Assembly: GCF_012849375.1 (NCBI RefSeq)
Contig: NZ_CP051684.1
Span: forward strand, 310,001-374,000
Reading direction: 5' to 3'
DNA length: 64,000 nt
From: Duganella dendranthematis
GTDB lineage: Bacteria > Pseudomonadota > Gammaproteobacteria > Burkholderiales > Burkholderiaceae_D
Notes under the pieces: model-generated
What the model was told of the DNA's origin: nothing
The model's database searches: none
The model's input: the letters and a program-made list of their open reading frames with translations, nothing else
Position numbers and translations under genes: made by a program
Shown here: positions 43,538-54,457 of the stretch, one piece after another
Position numbering within the stretch: the stretch's first letter is position 1
How the letters are laid out: the number at the start of each line of letters is the position of its first letter

Positions 43538-44992
43538 ATGAAACCACTCCGTCTTGCGGCCGGCGCCGCTCTGTCCCTGCTGTTGTCGCATGCGTATGGC
43601 GAGCAGTTTTATCAAACCAAAACGCCGTACGCACCACAGCAGGACAGCGCCAGCTACGAGAAGGCGCCTGCCGGCTACAAGGCGGTCTACACGCAGCTTC
43701 TGGCCCGCCACGGCTCGCGTGGCCTGAGCAGCTTCAAGACGGATCTCGCGCTGTACAACCTGTGGCAGCTGGCGCAGCAGCAGGATGCGCTGTCGCCGTT
43801 GGGCCGCCAGCTGGGGCCTGATATTGAAGCCATGATCAAGGCCAACGCGCTGCTGGGCTACGGCGTGGATGGCATCAGCAAACCAGGCTACGGCAACGAG
43901 ACCATGCAGGGCGTGGACGAACACACCGGCCTCGCCCAGCGCCTGTATGCGCGCTTACCGGCGCTGTTCCGTGATGCGCAGAAGGACCAGCGCCGCATCG
44001 TGGTGCTCAGCTCCGGCAAGGACCGGGCGGTGGACAGCGCCGCCTTCTTCAGCCGCGCGCTGACCGCGCAGCAGCCAGGCCTGGCGCCGCTGATCGACGC
44101 CGGCATCGACCGCCCTACTCTCTATTTTCACAAACTGAATACCAAGCAGGATGGCATGACGCCGGAAGCTACGCTGGCTTACCAGCGCTGGGACCAGAGC
44201 GACGAACTGCAAGCCCGCAAGGCCGCGATTCACGCCGATCCTCGCCTGAAGGCCGCTGCGCTGTCCACGCTGGGTGCGTTGTTCTCGCCCAGCTTCATCG
44301 CGGCGCTGGAACACGGCCATATCAGCGCCGCCAATGCCGGTACGCGCAGCTACACCAGCGCCGACGGCAAGTTCACCACCAACATCACCGGCGACGGCGA
44401 TACCAAAATCGGCACCGCCACCGACGCCGCGCTGACCCTGTATGAGTTGTATGCCGCCGCAGCCGACATGGAAGCCGAACTCAAAGCCGACTTCACCAAA
44501 TACGTCCAGCCGCAGCAAGCCCGAGTTTACGCCGAAGCCGAAGACGCCGTCGCCTTCTACGAAAAAGGCCCCGGCGTCACTGAAAACGGCGACGTCACCT
44601 GGCGCATGGCCGGCGCGCTGGTCGCCGATTTCTTCCGCGAGGCCGACGCCATCGACGCCGGCAAGCGGGCCAACGCCGCCAAGCTGCGCTTCGCCCACGC
44701 CGAAATCGTCATCCCGTTCGCCAGCGCGCTGGGACTCAGCAGCATGTCCGAACAGCTGCCGCGCGCGACGACTTACAGTTACGACAACAGCCCATGGCGC
44801 GGCGTACAAGTCGCGCCGATGGCCGCCAATATTCAGTGGGATGTGTACCAGAATGGCGCCGGCCGCACGCTGGTCCGCATGCTGTACAACGAGCGCGAAA
44901 CTGACTTCAACATGGCCTGCGACGCGGCACGCATCGCGCCGGCCAGCCACTTTTACGACTACCGGCAGTTGAAAAGTTGCTATAAGTATTAA
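43538..44992 (+). CDS. MINPP-type histidine phosphatase (phytase-like)
   Basis: A 484-residue exported clade-2 histidine phosphatase. It has a signal peptide, then the catalytic motif LLARHGSRGL (H58), a QGVDEH-like substrate stretch and SSGKDRAVDSA. The C-terminal proton-donor motif is HAE (about residues 387-389) rather than HD, the form seen in multiple inositol polyphosphate phosphatases. Phytate or other phosphomonoesters are probable substrates in the periplasm or outside. It is translationally close to the TonB receptor (3-nt gap) and probably under the same Pho-type promoter. Confidence 0.85.
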   Translation: MKPLRLAAGAALSLLLSHAYGEQFYQTKTPYAPQQDSASYEKAPAGYKAVYTQLLARHGSRGLSSFKTDLALYNLWQLAQQQDALSPLGRQLGPDIEAMIKANALLGYGVDGISKPGYGNETMQGVDEHTGLAQRLYARLPALFRDAQKDQRRIVVLSSGKDRAVDSAAFFSRALTAQQPGLAPLIDAGIDRPTLYFHKLNTKQDGMTPEATLAYQRWDQSDELQARKAAIHADPRLKAAALSTLGALFSPSFIAALEHGHISAANAGTRSYTSADGKFTTNITGDGDTKIGTATDAALTLYELYAAAADMEAELKADFTKYVQPQQARVYAEAEDAVAFYEKGPGVTENGDVTWRMAGALVADFFREADAIDAGKRANAAKLRFAHAEIVIPFASALGLSSMSEQLPRATTYSYDNSPWRGVQVAPMAANIQWDVYQNGAGRTLVRMLYNERETDFNMACDAARIAPASHFYDYRQLKSCYKY

Positions 44993-45127
44993 GTAATCTT
45001 GCAAAGTTCGCTATACCAAAAGGCGATTCTGGTTCGAAAGCAACAATTAATACAATTCAGCACTCGCGGCGGGCGCCGACGCAATGATAAACTTGGGAGG
45101 TCACTAGACAATTAGAGAGGTAATCCC

Positions 45128-48100
45128 ATGAACCAGATGTCGAGACGCCAGTTCCTTCGGGTAACCGGCGCGACCATCGCGGGTTCGAGCATTGCGCTCC
45201 TCGGCTTTGCGCCGGCAACGGCCTTGGCCGAAGTCCGGCAGTACAAGCTGGCGCGCAGTACCGAAACCCGCAACACTTGCCCCTACTGCTCCGTCGGTTG
45301 CGGCATTTTGATGTACGGCCTGGGCGACGGCGCCAAAAACGCCACCGCCAGCATCATCCACATTGAAGGCGACGCCGACCACCCGGTCAACCGCGGCACG
45401 CTGTGCCCGAAAGGCGCTTCGCTGATCGACTTCATCCACTCGCCGAACCGCCTGCTTGCGCCGCAATACCGCGCGCCCGGCGCCAGCGAATGGAGCCCGA
45501 TGTCGTGGGATGACGCGCTGAACCGCATCGCTAAACTGATGAAGGCTGACCGTGACGCCAACTTCATCGAAAAAACCGAAGACGGCAAAACCGTCAACCG
45601 CTGGACCACCACCGGCATGCTGTGCGCTTCGGCGGCCAGCAACGAAGTCGGCTATTTAACCCATAAAACGATGCGTGCCACTGGCATGCTCCCATTCGAC
45701 AACCAAGCACGTGTTTGACACGGTCCAACGGTGGCAGGTCTTGCCTCGACATTTGGACGTGGTGCGATGACGAATCACTGGGTTGACATCAAGAATGCTG
45801 ATGTCATCCTGGTCATGGGCGGCAACGCAGCAGAAGCACACCCTTGCGGGTTTAAATGGGTCACGGAAGCAAAAGCGCATCGCGGCGCCAAGCTGATCGT
45901 GGTCGATCCACGCTTTACCCGAACGGCTTCGGTAGCGGACCATTACGTCGCTACGCGCACCGGTGCGGATATTGTGTTCCTGGGCGGTATCATCAATTAC
46001 CTGCTCACCAACGACAAGATTCAACACGAGTACGTTCGTAACTATACGGACATGCCGTTTATCGTCCGCGAAGATTTCGCCTTCAACGACGGCCTGTATT
46101 CGGGCTGGGACGACGCGGCCAACAAGTACGCGGACAAGAGCAGCTGGAACTACGAGATGGGCGACGACGGCTATGCCAAGGTCGACCCGACGCTGGAGCA
46201 TCCGCGCTGCGTGTACCAGTTGATGAAGAAGCACTACTCGCGCTACACGCCAGAAATGGTGGAGCGGGCCTGCGGCGTGCCACCGGAGAAATTCCATCTG
46301 GTGGCCGAAGCGCTGGCCTCGACCGCTGTGCCGGGCCGTGCCGCGACCATCCTGTACGCACTGGGCTGGACCCAGCACTCGACCGGCGCGGAAACCCTGC
46401 GTACCGGCGCCATGGTGCAGCTGCTGCTGGGTAATATGGGTATCGCCGGCGGCGGCATGAACGCGCTGCGCGGCCACTCCAACATCCAGGGTCTGACCGA
46501 CCTGGGCCTGCTGACCAATATGCTGCCGGGTTACCTGACCCTGCCGAGCGAGTCGGAGCAGGATTGGGATGCCTATGTTGCCAAGCGCGCACTGAAACCA
46601 TTGCGTCCGAACCAGCTGAGCTACTACAGCAACTCCAAGAAATTCCTGGTCTCCTTCATGAAGGCCTGGTGGGGCGATGCTGCGACCGAAGACAACAACT
46701 ACGCCTTCGACTACCTGCCGAAGCTGGATAAACCTTACGACATGATGCAGGCTTTCGAGCTGATGAATCAGGGTAAGATGACCGGCTACATCTGCCAGGG
46801 CTTCAACATCCTGGCCTCCGGCCCGGACAAGCAGAAGATCACCGACTCGCTGTCCAAGCTGAAGTGGCTGGCCATCATGGACCCGCTGCAGACCGAGACC
46901 GCCGAGTTCTGGAAACCGCACGGCGACTTCCACAAGGTCGATCCGGCGCAGATCCAGACCGAGGTGTTCAGCCTGCCGACCTCGTGCTTCGCGGAAGAAC
47001 GCGGTTCGCTGGTGTCGTCGTCGCGCGTGCTGCAATGGCACTGGCAAGGCGCCGAGCCGCCAGGCCAGGCCAAGTCCGACCTTGACATCATGTCGGCGCT
47101 GTTCCTGCGCCTCAAAAAGGCGTACCAGACCGAAGGCGGCAAGTTCCCGGATCCGATCCTGAATCTGACCTGGAACTACAGCAACCCGAACTCGCCGACG
47201 CCGGAAGAGATCGCGATGGAATTCAACGGTAAAGCGCTGAAGGAAATCACCGATCCGAAAGATCCGACCAAAGTCATCCTGAAGAAGAACGAGCAGCTGG
47301 CAGGCTTCGCTCAACTCAAGGACGACGGCAGCACCGCGTGCGGTTGCTGGATCTTTGCCGGTTCGTGGACCGCCGCCGGCAACCAAATGGGCCGCCGCGA
47401 CAACAGCGACCCGACCGGTATCGGCAATACGCTGAACTGGGCCTGGGCCTGGCCGGCCAACCGCCGCGTGCTGTACAACCGCGCCTCGACCGACATGAAG
47501 GGCAAGCCGTGGGATCCAACCCGCAAGCTGATCTCGTGGAATGGCACGGCCTGGACCGGCGCCGACGTGCCCGATTACAAGGCCGACGAGCCGCCGGAAA
47601 ACGGCATGGGTCCGTTCATCATGCTGGCCGAAGGCGTGGCCCGCTTCTTCTCGCGTGACGCGATGGCCGAAGGGCCGTTCCCGGAACACTACGAGCCGTT
47701 TGAATCGCCGATCGGGCACAACCCGATGCACCCGAACAATCCCAAGGCCTTCAACAACCCGGCCGGACGGATGTTCCCGAACGACCGCAAGAAACTGGGC
47801 AAGAAGGACGAGTATCCGCATGCGGCCACCAGCTACCGCCTGACCGAGCACTTCCACTTCTGGACCAAGCACGCGCGCCTCAACGCCATCGTGCAGCCGG
47901 AGCAGTTCGTGGAAATCGGCGAAGCGCTGGCCAAGGAAGTCGGCGTGGTGCATGGAGACCGGGTCAAGGTGTCGTCCAAGCGCGGCTACATCATCGCCAA
48001 AGCGGTGGTGACCAAGCGTATCAAGCAACTGACGATTGACGGCAAACCGATGCACCACGTCGGCCTGCCGATCAACTTCGGCTTCAAGGGCCTGACCAAA

Positions 48101-48199
48101 CCGGGCTACCTTGTCAACACGCTGACGCCTACCGTGGGCGACGGCAATTCACAGACACCGGAATCGAAATCGTTCCTGGTGAAAGTGGAAAAAGCTTAA
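45128..48199 (+). CDS. fdnG: Formate dehydrogenase-N alpha subunit, selenoprotein
   Basis: Catalytic molybdopterin subunit oxidising formate in the periplasm; 1023 residues including selenocysteine 197 encoded by UGA at 45716-45718. The twin-arginine signal is SRRQFLRV. The 4Fe-4S ligands are C51, C54, C58 and C93. The active-site context DNQARV-U-HGPTVAGLA matches fdnG/fdoG of enterobacteria almost exactly, and the reading frame continues uninterrupted with high similarity after UGA (MTNHWVDIKNADVILVMGGNAAEAHP). A SECIS hairpin follows the UGA. Simple ORF callers split it at the UGA. It heads fdnGHI and is about 1.7 kb upstream of fdhE-selA-selB-selC. Confidence 0.97.
45716..45757 (+). promoter_or_regulatory. 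SECIS element directing selenocysteine at UGA
   Basis: Directly after UGA (45716-45718) lies a hairpin with lower pairing CCAA (45725-45728)/TTGG (45753-45756). The apical stem is GGCA (45733-45736)/TGCC (45742-45745) with loop GGTCT (45737-45741). The loop sequence and its distance from UGA are those of bacterial fdnG/fdhF SECIS elements recognised by SelB. selA, selB and selC lie downstream in the same window. Confidence 0.93.
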
Positions 48200-48217
48200 G
48201 CCGAAGGAGAGCACACT

Positions 48218-49132
48218 ATGTCATTACAATCACTTGATATCCTGCGCATGTCCGCGACCACGGTGACGCCGCCCCAGGCGCGTACCCCGGTCACAGGCAC
48301 GGTCGCCAAGCTGATCGACGTCTCCAAATGCATCGGCTGCAAGGCTTGCCAAACGGCCTGCATGGAGTGGAACGATCTGCGCGACGAGGTGGGTGAAACC
48401 ACCGGCGTGTACGACAACCCGATCGACATGACGGCGAAATCCTGGACCGTCATGCGCTTCTCGGAATACGAGAACCCGAAGGGCGACCTCGAATGGCTGA
48501 TCCGCAAGGACGGCTGCATGCACTGCGAAGATCCGGGCTGTCTTAAAGCCTGCCCGGCGCCGGGCGCCATCGTCCAGTACACCAACGGCATTGTGGATTT
48601 CCATCAGGAGAACTGCATTGGCTGCGGCTACTGTGTCGCCGGCTGCCCGTTCGACGTGCCACGCATTTCCAAGGAAGACAGCCGCGCCTACAAGTGCACG
48701 CTGTGTTCGGATCGTGTGGCCGTCGGCCAGGAACCTGCGTGCGTCAAAACCTGCCCTACCGGCGCCATCACCTTTGGCACCAAGGAGGACATGAAGGAGC
48801 ACGCTGCCGAGCGCATCGAGGATCTGAAGTCGCGCGGCTTCGAGCACGCCGGCCTGTACGACCCGGCCGGTGTGGGCGGCACGCACGTCATGTACGTGCT
48901 GCACCACGCGGACCAGCCGTCGCTGTATCACGGCCTGAAAAAGGACCCGAGCATCGGCGTCACGGTCGGTTTGTGGAAAGGCCTGACCAAGCCGCTGGCA
49001 CTGGCGGGTATCGCCATGACAGCGCTGGCCGGCTGGTTCCACTACTCGCGCATCGGTCCGAACGAAGTGTCGAAGGATGAAGAAGCCGAAGCGCTGGCCG
49101 AGGCACAACGCATCAGGGAGGAAGCACCATGA
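48218..49132 (+). CDS. fdnH: Formate dehydrogenase-N beta (iron-sulfur) subunit
   Basis: A 304-residue electron-transfer subunit with four ferredoxin-type clusters: [47 protein letters not shown] and [22 protein letters not shown] single C-terminal transmembrane helix (about residues 253-272) anchors it to the periplasmic face. GGAGAG lies before the ATG. The stop overlaps the fdnI start by 4 nt. Confidence 0.96.
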   Translation: MSLQSLDILRMSATTVTPPQARTPVTGTVAKLIDVSKCIGCKACQTACMEWNDLRDEVGETTGVYDNPIDMTAKSWTVMRFSEYENPKGDLEWLIRKDGCMHCEDPGCLKACPAPGAIVQYTNGIVDFHQENCIGCGYCVAGCPFDVPRISKEDSRAYKCTLCSDRVAVGQEPACVKTCPTGAITFGTKEDMKEHAAERIEDLKSRGFEHAGLYDPAGVGGTHVMYVLHHADQPSLYHGLKKDPSIGVTVGLWKGLTKPLALAGIAMTALAGWFHYSRIGPNEVSKDEEAEALAEAQRIREEAP

Positions 49133-49782
49133 GCCACTCCAACCGCGATAAAGACGGCAATCCGCTGATCCAGCGTTACACGCCCAACGAGCGTAGCAAC
49201 CACTGGATCACGGCCATCTGCTTCATTTTGCTGGCGGTGTCCGGCCTCGCCATGTTCCATCCGGCGATGTCGTGGATGTATATGTTCCTCGGTGGCGGCC
49301 AGTGGACCCGCATCCTCCATCCCTTCATCGGGCTGGTGATGTTTGTCTCCTTCGCCATCCTGGTGCTGCGCTTCTGGCACCACAACCACATCGACGCCGC
49401 CGACAAGCAGTGGATGAAGCAAATCGGCGATGTGCTGAACAACCGCGAAGACAAGCTGCCGAAAATCGGCATGTACAACGCCGGCCAGAAGATTCTGTTC
49501 TTCGTGCTGATCGCGTGCATGTGCGGGCTGCTGTTGTCGGGTATCGTGATCTGGCGCGCGTACTTCGCGTTCTATTTCCCGATCCCGCTGATCCGCGCGG
49601 CGGCGCTGCTGCATGCGGTGTGCGCGTTCGGCATCATCTGCTCGATCATTGTCCACATCTACGCAGCACTGTGGGTCAAGGGTTCGATCGGCGCCATGGT
49701 GCGCGGCACCGTCACCTATGGCTGGGCGCGCAAGCACCATCCGCGCTGGTTTGAAGCAGTGATCAAAAAATCACGCGACTGA
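49129..49782 (+). CDS. fdnI: Formate dehydrogenase-N gamma (cytochrome b556) subunit
   Basis: A 217-residue membrane cytochrome b with four transmembrane helices. The heme- and quinone-related histidines sit in [42 protein letters not shown] and [13 protein letters not shown]. It passes electrons from FdnH to quinone. It is the last gene of the fdnGHI operon and is followed by a clear terminator at 49793-49821. Confidence 0.95.
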   Translation: MSHSNRDKDGNPLIQRYTPNERSNHWITAICFILLAVSGLAMFHPAMSWMYMFLGGGQWTRILHPFIGLVMFVSFAILVLRFWHHNHIDAADKQWMKQIGDVLNNREDKLPKIGMYNAGQKILFFVLIACMCGLLLSGIVIWRAYFAFYFPIPLIRAAALLHAVCAFGIICSIIVHIYAALWVKGSIGAMVRGTVTYGWARKHHPRWFEAVIKKSRD

Positions 49783-49792
49783 AACTAGTGTC

Positions 49793-49821
49793 ATGGCGCG
49801 CCGCAATGGCGCGCCATTTTT
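49793..49821 (+). terminator. Rho-independent terminator after fdnI
   Basis: A perfect 10-bp stem ATGGCGCGCC (49793-49802)/GGCGCGCCAT (49808-49817) with loop GCAAT runs into five T residues (49817-49821). It separates fdnGHI from fdhE-selAB, which should have a separate promoter in 49822-49946. Confidence 0.9.
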
Positions 49822-49946
49822 CCCTCCCTGAAGTATGACTTCCCCTTCTTAAAGACCGCCCGCCGGGACGAAGCTACAGCGCTGCCGATTTGGGATTAAA
49901 ATATCACCTGAGCCGGCAGCTCTCCGCCACCGGCAAAGGAGATATT

Positions 49947-50954
49947 TTGGTACAACGTTTGTTAGAACCTGGCGAGATCGAGTCCCTCGATCACACGTCC
50001 ATCCCGCGCCTGCTGCTGCCTGAAGCACGCAGCCTGTTCACCGGACGCGCCACGCGCCTGCGCCAGTTGGCAGATAATCAAATCAAGGGTATCCCGGTCG
50101 GCGATACCATGAAGGGTTACCTGCTGATGATGGCGGCGCTGGTGGACGCCCAGGCCGCGGTGATCCGCACGCTGCCGGCGGAGACTTTCGCCTTGCCAGA
50201 CGCCGCAGGCATCGAACTGGCCATCGACCACCATATGCCGCCGCTGCCGGTCAGCGGCCAGCGTCCGGCCACCTGGCGCCGCGTGTTTGACGCCATCCTC
50301 GACCAACTGGATCCGCTGGCCGCCAGCCAGCCGCAACTCGCGGCCGTGCTGGCCGAGCTGCGTGCGCTCGACAGCGCAGAGCTGGAAGGCTGCGCCGACG
50401 CCGTACTGGCCGAACTGACCGAAGGCGTGCATCCGCTGCACGCGCCGTTCGTGGCTGCGGCCTTGCAAGTCATGTGGACCATGCGCGCCAGCCAGCTGGA
50501 TGCGAAACGCGTGCAGCCGCTGGTGACCAACACCCTGTGCCCGGTGTGCGGCGCCCATCCGGTGGCCAGCGTGATCCGTATCGGCGGCCAGTCGCAAGGC
50601 TACCGCTACCTGCAATGCAGCTGCTGCGCCAGCGAATGGCACATGGTGCGCGTCAAGTGCACCACCTGCGAAAGCACGGCCGGCGTGGCCTACCAGAGCA
50701 TCGAGCCGGAAGGCGGCATGCCGGCGGTGGACCCGAATGAGCCGGTCAACAAGGCCAACGATCCAAGCCGGGTCGCGCGCGCCGAGATCTGCGACTCGTG
50801 TCATACCTACCGCAAGATCTTCAACCAGGAGCACGACTACAACGTCGAGCCGCTGGCCGACGATCTGGCCAGCCTGGCGCTGGACGTGCTGGTGGGCGAA
50901 GCTGGCTACTCGCGCTCCAGCGGCAATCCCCTGCTGTGGTTTAACGCCGAATGA
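49947..50954 (+). CDS. fdhE: Formate dehydrogenase accessory protein FdhE
   Basis: Cytoplasmic factor needed for maturation of twin-arginine-exported formate dehydrogenase. The 335-residue product has the rubredoxin-like cysteine pairs LCPVCGAHPVAS, CSCCASEWH, CTTCES and CDSCHTYRK. A TTG at 49947-49949 preceded by AAAGGAG at the right spacing is taken as start. The longer upstream ATG frame has no ribosome site and adds an unconserved 19 residues. The stop overlaps selA by 4 nt. Confidence 0.92.
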   Translation: MVQRLLEPGEIESLDHTSIPRLLLPEARSLFTGRATRLRQLADNQIKGIPVGDTMKGYLLMMAALVDAQAAVIRTLPAETFALPDAAGIELAIDHHMPPLPVSGQRPATWRRVFDAILDQLDPLAASQPQLAAVLAELRALDSAELEGCADAVLAELTEGVHPLHAPFVAAALQVMWTMRASQLDAKRVQPLVTNTLCPVCGAHPVASVIRIGGQSQGYRYLQCSCCASEWHMVRVKCTTCESTAGVAYQSIEPEGGMPAVDPNEPVNKANDPSRVARAEICDSCHTYRKIFNQEHDYNVEPLADDLASLALDVLVGEAGYSRSSGNPLLWFNAE

Positions 50955-52444
50955 GCGAGCAGTCCGCCCGCTCAGACAACACGCTGCACGGCGCCGTGTC
51001 GGCCGCTGGCGTGCCGGCCGGCGCCATCCGCCTGCCTGCCGTGCACCTGATCCTGTCGGACGCCGGCTGCGAGCCGCTGCTGGCCGCCTATGGCCGCGTG
51101 CAGACGCTGGACGCGGCGCGCGCGCTGCTGGCCGAGTTGCGCGCCATGCTGCTGGCCGCGCGCGAAGGCGGCGAGACGGCGGCGGCCGTGACCGGCGCGC
51201 CCGACACCAGCATCCCGTCGCTGCTGGCGATGCTGGCGGCGCGGCTGCAGGAACAAAACGCTTCGCCGCTGCGGCCCGTGTTCAACCTGACCGGCACCGT
51301 GCTGCACACCAATCTGGGCCGCGCCTTGCTGCCCGACGCCGCTGTGCAAGCGGTGGTGGATTCGATGCGCTGGCCGATGAACCTGGAGTGGGACATCGAC
51401 ACCGGCAAACGCGGCGACCGCGATAACCTAATCGAAGAACTGCTGCTGGAACTGACCGGCGCCGAAGCGGCCACCATCGTCAACAACAACGCCGCCGCCG
51501 TGCTGCTAATGCTGAACACGGTGGCACTCGGCAAAGAGGTGATCGTCTCGCGCGGCGAGCTGGTGGAGATCGGCGGCGCCTTCCGCATTCCGGACGTGAT
51601 GACGCGCGCCGGCGCGGTGCTGCGCGAAGTCGGCGCCACCAACCGTACGCATTTGAAGGACTACGACGAAGCAGCCGGCCCACAGACTGCGCTGATGATG
51701 AAGGTCCATACCAGCAATTACGCCATCACCGGCTTCACCAAGAGCATCGAGCTGGACGAACTGGCGCCGCTGTCGAAGAAGCACAATATCCCGCTGGCGG
51801 TGGACCTGGGCAGCGGCACGCTGGTCGATCTTGAACAGTATGGCCTGCCGCACGAAACCACTGTGCGCGAGACCATCGAAGGCGGCGCCGACCTGGTGAC
51901 CTTCAGCGGCGACAAGCTGCTGGGCGGGCCGCAGTGCGGCATCATCGTCGGCCGCAAGGACCTGATCGCGCAGATCAAAAAGAATCCACTGAAGCGCGCG
52001 CTGCGCGTCGGCAAACTGACGCTGGCCGCGCTGGAACCGGTGCTGGCCCTGTACCGCGCGCCGGACCTGCTGCCGGAGCGCTTGACCACCCTCAAGCTGC
52101 TGACCCGCCCCGCCGCCGACATGCGCGCGCAGGCGCAAGCCATCCTGCCACAGTTGCAGGCCGCGCTGGGCGCCGGCTATGAAGTGACCGACGCAGCGAT
52201 GTTCAGCCAGATCGGCAGCGGCGCGCTGCCGGTCGACCAGTTGCCGAGCCACGGCCTGGTGGTGCGGCCGGCCGCTGCGGGCCGCGTCAGCAACGCGCTG
52301 GGCGTGCTGGAACAGCGCCTGCGCGCGCTGCCGCTGCCGGTGATCGGCCGCGTGGCGCAGGACGCACTGTGGCTCGACCTGCGCTGCCTGCAGGACTATC
52401 AGCAGCAGCGCTTCATCGAACAACTGGGGCTGCTCACAGCATGA
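50951..52444 (+). CDS. selA: L-seryl-tRNA(Sec) selenium transferase
   Basis: PLP enzyme converting seryl-tRNA(Sec) to selenocysteinyl-tRNA(Sec) using selenophosphate. The 497-residue protein has [19 protein letters not shown] at the start of the catalytic core, [12 protein letters not shown], and the PLP lysine K322 in [15 protein letters not shown]. It overlaps fdhE and selB by 4 nt at both ends (ATGA), so fdhE-selA-selB is a coupled operon. Confidence 0.97.
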   Translation: MSEQSARSDNTLHGAVSAAGVPAGAIRLPAVHLILSDAGCEPLLAAYGRVQTLDAARALLAELRAMLLAAREGGETAAAVTGAPDTSIPSLLAMLAARLQEQNASPLRPVFNLTGTVLHTNLGRALLPDAAVQAVVDSMRWPMNLEWDIDTGKRGDRDNLIEELLLELTGAEAATIVNNNAAAVLLMLNTVALGKEVIVSRGELVEIGGAFRIPDVMTRAGAVLREVGATNRTHLKDYDEAAGPQTALMMKVHTSNYAITGFTKSIELDELAPLSKKHNIPLAVDLGSGTLVDLEQYGLPHETTVRETIEGGADLVTFSGDKLLGGPQCGIIVGRKDLIAQIKKNPLKRALRVGKLTLAALEPVLALYRAPDLLPERLTTLKLLTRPAADMRAQAQAILPQLQAALGAGYEVTDAAMFSQIGSGALPVDQLPSHGLVVRPAAAGRVSNALGVLEQRLRALPLPVIGRVAQDALWLDLRCLQDYQQQRFIEQLGLLTA

Positions 52445-54339
52445 TCGTCGGCACCGCAGGACACATCGACCACGGCAAAACCACGCTGACGCGCGCCCTC
52501 ACCGGCGTCGATACCGATCGCCTGAAGGAAGAGAAAGCGCGCGGCATTTCGATTGAACTCGGCTACGCCTACGCGCCACTGGAAGGCGGCGAGATCCTCG
52601 GCGTGATCGACGTGCCGGGCCACGAGAAATTCATTCGCACCATGGCGGCCGGCGTGACCGGCATCGACGCCGCGCTGCTGGTGATCGCCGCCGACGACGG
52701 CATCATGCCGCAGACGTTGGAGCATCTGGCCATCCTGCGGCTGCTGGGCGTCCGGCGCGGCGCCGTGGCGCTGACCAAGATCGACCGCGCCGACAGCCAG
52801 CGGCTGGAGCAGCTGGAAGCGGAAATCCACGCGCTGCTGGCGCCGACCGACTTCGCGGGCGCGCAGATCTTCCGCACCAATGCAACGCTGGAAGGCGATA
52901 TCGGCGTCAAGGGGCTGTTGCGCCATCTGGCGCAGATGGCGGCGACGCTGCCGGCCAGTGACGAGCGGCGCTTGTTCCGGCTGGGCGTGGACCGGGTGTT
53001 CACGCTGGCGGGCCAAGGGACCATCGTCACCGGCACCGCGCTGGCGGGCAGCGTGCGCGTGGGCGACACGCTGCAGCTGGCGCCCGGCGGCCAGGAGGCG
53101 CGGGTGCGCAGCATCCATGCGCAGAACCGCTCGTCCGATATGGGCCGCTCCGGACAACGCCTGGCGCTGAATCTGGGCGGCGTAAGCAAGGACGAGATCG
53201 CGCGCGGCACCTGGGTAGTGGCGCCGGCGCTTGCCGCCTGCTCCGAGCGGATCGACGTGCAGCTGACGCTGACGGCGGACTGCGGCCAGACGCTCAAGCC
53301 ATGGTCGCCGGTGCACGTGCATTTGGGTGCTGCCCATCACACCGCCAACGTGGTGCTGCTGGACGACGAGGTGCTGGCGCCCGGCCATAGCGGCCGCGTG
53401 CAACTGGTGCTGGACGCGCCGGTGCATGCGGTGCCGGGCGACCGCTTTGTGATCCGCAACGCGCAAGCCACCACCACCATCGGCGGCGGCATGGTGCTCG
53501 ATCCCTTCGGGCCGGCGCGCAAGCGGCGCAGTGCAACGCGGCTGGCGTGGCTGGATGCGCTGGCCGATTACATCGCCACCGGCGACATCGCTGCGCTGCT
53601 GGCGCGCGGGCCGCTGGGAATACGGGTCTCGACGCTGGTGCGGCTGTCGCAACTGCCGGCCGAAGAAATCAGCGCGCCGCCGGGCACCCAAACCGTCAGC
53701 CTGCAAGGCGGCGACCAGCTGCTGATCGCCGCGGGCGAGGTGCAGGCGCTGCAAGCGCGCATCCTGGCGGCGCTGACCGAGTTCCACGCGCGCGCGCCGG
53801 ATGATGCGGGGCCGGAGCTGTGGCGCTTGAAACGCATCGTCTCGCCGGAGATGGAAGACCGTTTGTGGAGCCGCCTGGTCGACACCCTGCTGGCCAGCGG
53901 TGCGATCAAGCAGCGCGGCCGCAGCCTGCACCTGCCCGGGCATAGCGTCGAGCTGAGTGCAGAGGAACAGGTTCTGGTAGCGCCGCTGATGGCGTCGCTG
54001 CTGGCAGGCGGCTTCGATCCGCCCTGGGTACGCGAGCTGATGCGCGAACACCATCTGCCGGAAGCCGAGGTGCGGCGCCTGCTGCTCAAGCTATCCAAAA
54101 CGGGTGAATTGAGCCAGGTGGTGACGGATTTGTTCTATCATCCGCAGCGGCTGGACGAGCTGGCGCGGCTGGTGGCCACGCTGCCCGACGTGCAGGCGTC
54201 GTCGTTCCGCGATGCGACCGGCATTGGCCGCAAGCGGGCGATTCAGATCTTGGAGTTCTTCGACCGCGTCGGCTATACTCGCCGGATTGGCAACGTCCAT
54301 CTGGTGCGACCGAACGCCGTGTGGTCGTACAGCAGCTGA
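52441..54339 (+). CDS. selB: Selenocysteine-specific elongation factor SelB
   Basis: GTPase that brings selenocysteinyl-tRNA to UGA codons marked by a SECIS. The 632-residue protein starts [28 protein letters not shown]; the G motifs are [14 protein letters not shown] and TKID. Elongation-factor domains II and III follow. The C-terminal winged helices that bind SECIS RNA end with [24 protein letters not shown]. An upstream in-frame extension lies within selA and is rejected. selC begins 22 nt after the stop. Confidence 0.97.
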   Translation: MIVGTAGHIDHGKTTLTRALTGVDTDRLKEEKARGISIELGYAYAPLEGGEILGVIDVPGHEKFIRTMAAGVTGIDAALLVIAADDGIMPQTLEHLAILRLLGVRRGAVALTKIDRADSQRLEQLEAEIHALLAPTDFAGAQIFRTNATLEGDIGVKGLLRHLAQMAATLPASDERRLFRLGVDRVFTLAGQGTIVTGTALAGSVRVGDTLQLAPGGQEARVRSIHAQNRSSDMGRSGQRLALNLGGVSKDEIARGTWVVAPALAACSERIDVQLTLTADCGQTLKPWSPVHVHLGAAHHTANVVLLDDEVLAPGHSGRVQLVLDAPVHAVPGDRFVIRNAQATTTIGGGMVLDPFGPARKRRSATRLAWLDALADYIATGDIAALLARGPLGIRVSTLVRLSQLPAEEISAPPGTQTVSLQGGDQLLIAAGEVQALQARILAALTEFHARAPDDAGPELWRLKRIVSPEMEDRLWSRLVDTLLASGAIKQRGRSLHLPGHSVELSAEEQVLVAPLMASLLAGGFDPPWVRELMREHHLPEAEVRRLLLKLSKTGELSQVVTDLFYHPQRLDELARLVATLPDVQASSFRDATGIGRKRAIQILEFFDRVGYTRRIGNVHLVRPNAVWSYSS

Positions 54340-54361
54340 ACTATAGCAATCAAGTCAATAT

Positions 54362-54457
54362 GGAAGGCACACTCATCCGGTGATGGGGCCGGGCTTCAAA
54401 CCCGGTGGGGGGCGTCAGACGCTCCCTCGTAAGTTCGACTCCTACTGCCTTCCGCCA
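54362..54457 (+). tRNA. selC: tRNA-Sec (anticodon TCA)
   Basis: A 96-nt tRNA with the 8-bp acceptor stem GGAAGGCA/TGCCTTCC, discriminator G and encoded CCA. The anticodon arm CCGGG-CTTCAAA-CCCGG gives TCA. The extra arm is long and GC-rich, and the T loop is GTTCGACTC. These are hallmarks of bacterial selC. The 3' end (54442-54457) overlaps the antisense end of the downstream hydrolase gene. Confidence 0.97.

Noticed and set aside
41321..43924. 867-codon minus-strand open frame
   Set aside because: It is antisense to the phosphatase-linked TonB receptor, which has clear plug and barrel motifs.
45716..45718. Stop codon making fdnG a pseudogene
   Set aside because: The UGA is at the known selenocysteine position, followed by a SECIS hairpin, and selA, selB and selC are nearby.
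45656..48058. 800-codon minus-strand open frame
   Set aside because: It is antisense to fdnG; the fdnG frame is strongly conserved.
52369..52440. N-terminal extension of SelB
   Set aside because: It lies inside the selA coding region; [14 protein letters not shown] is the conserved start.
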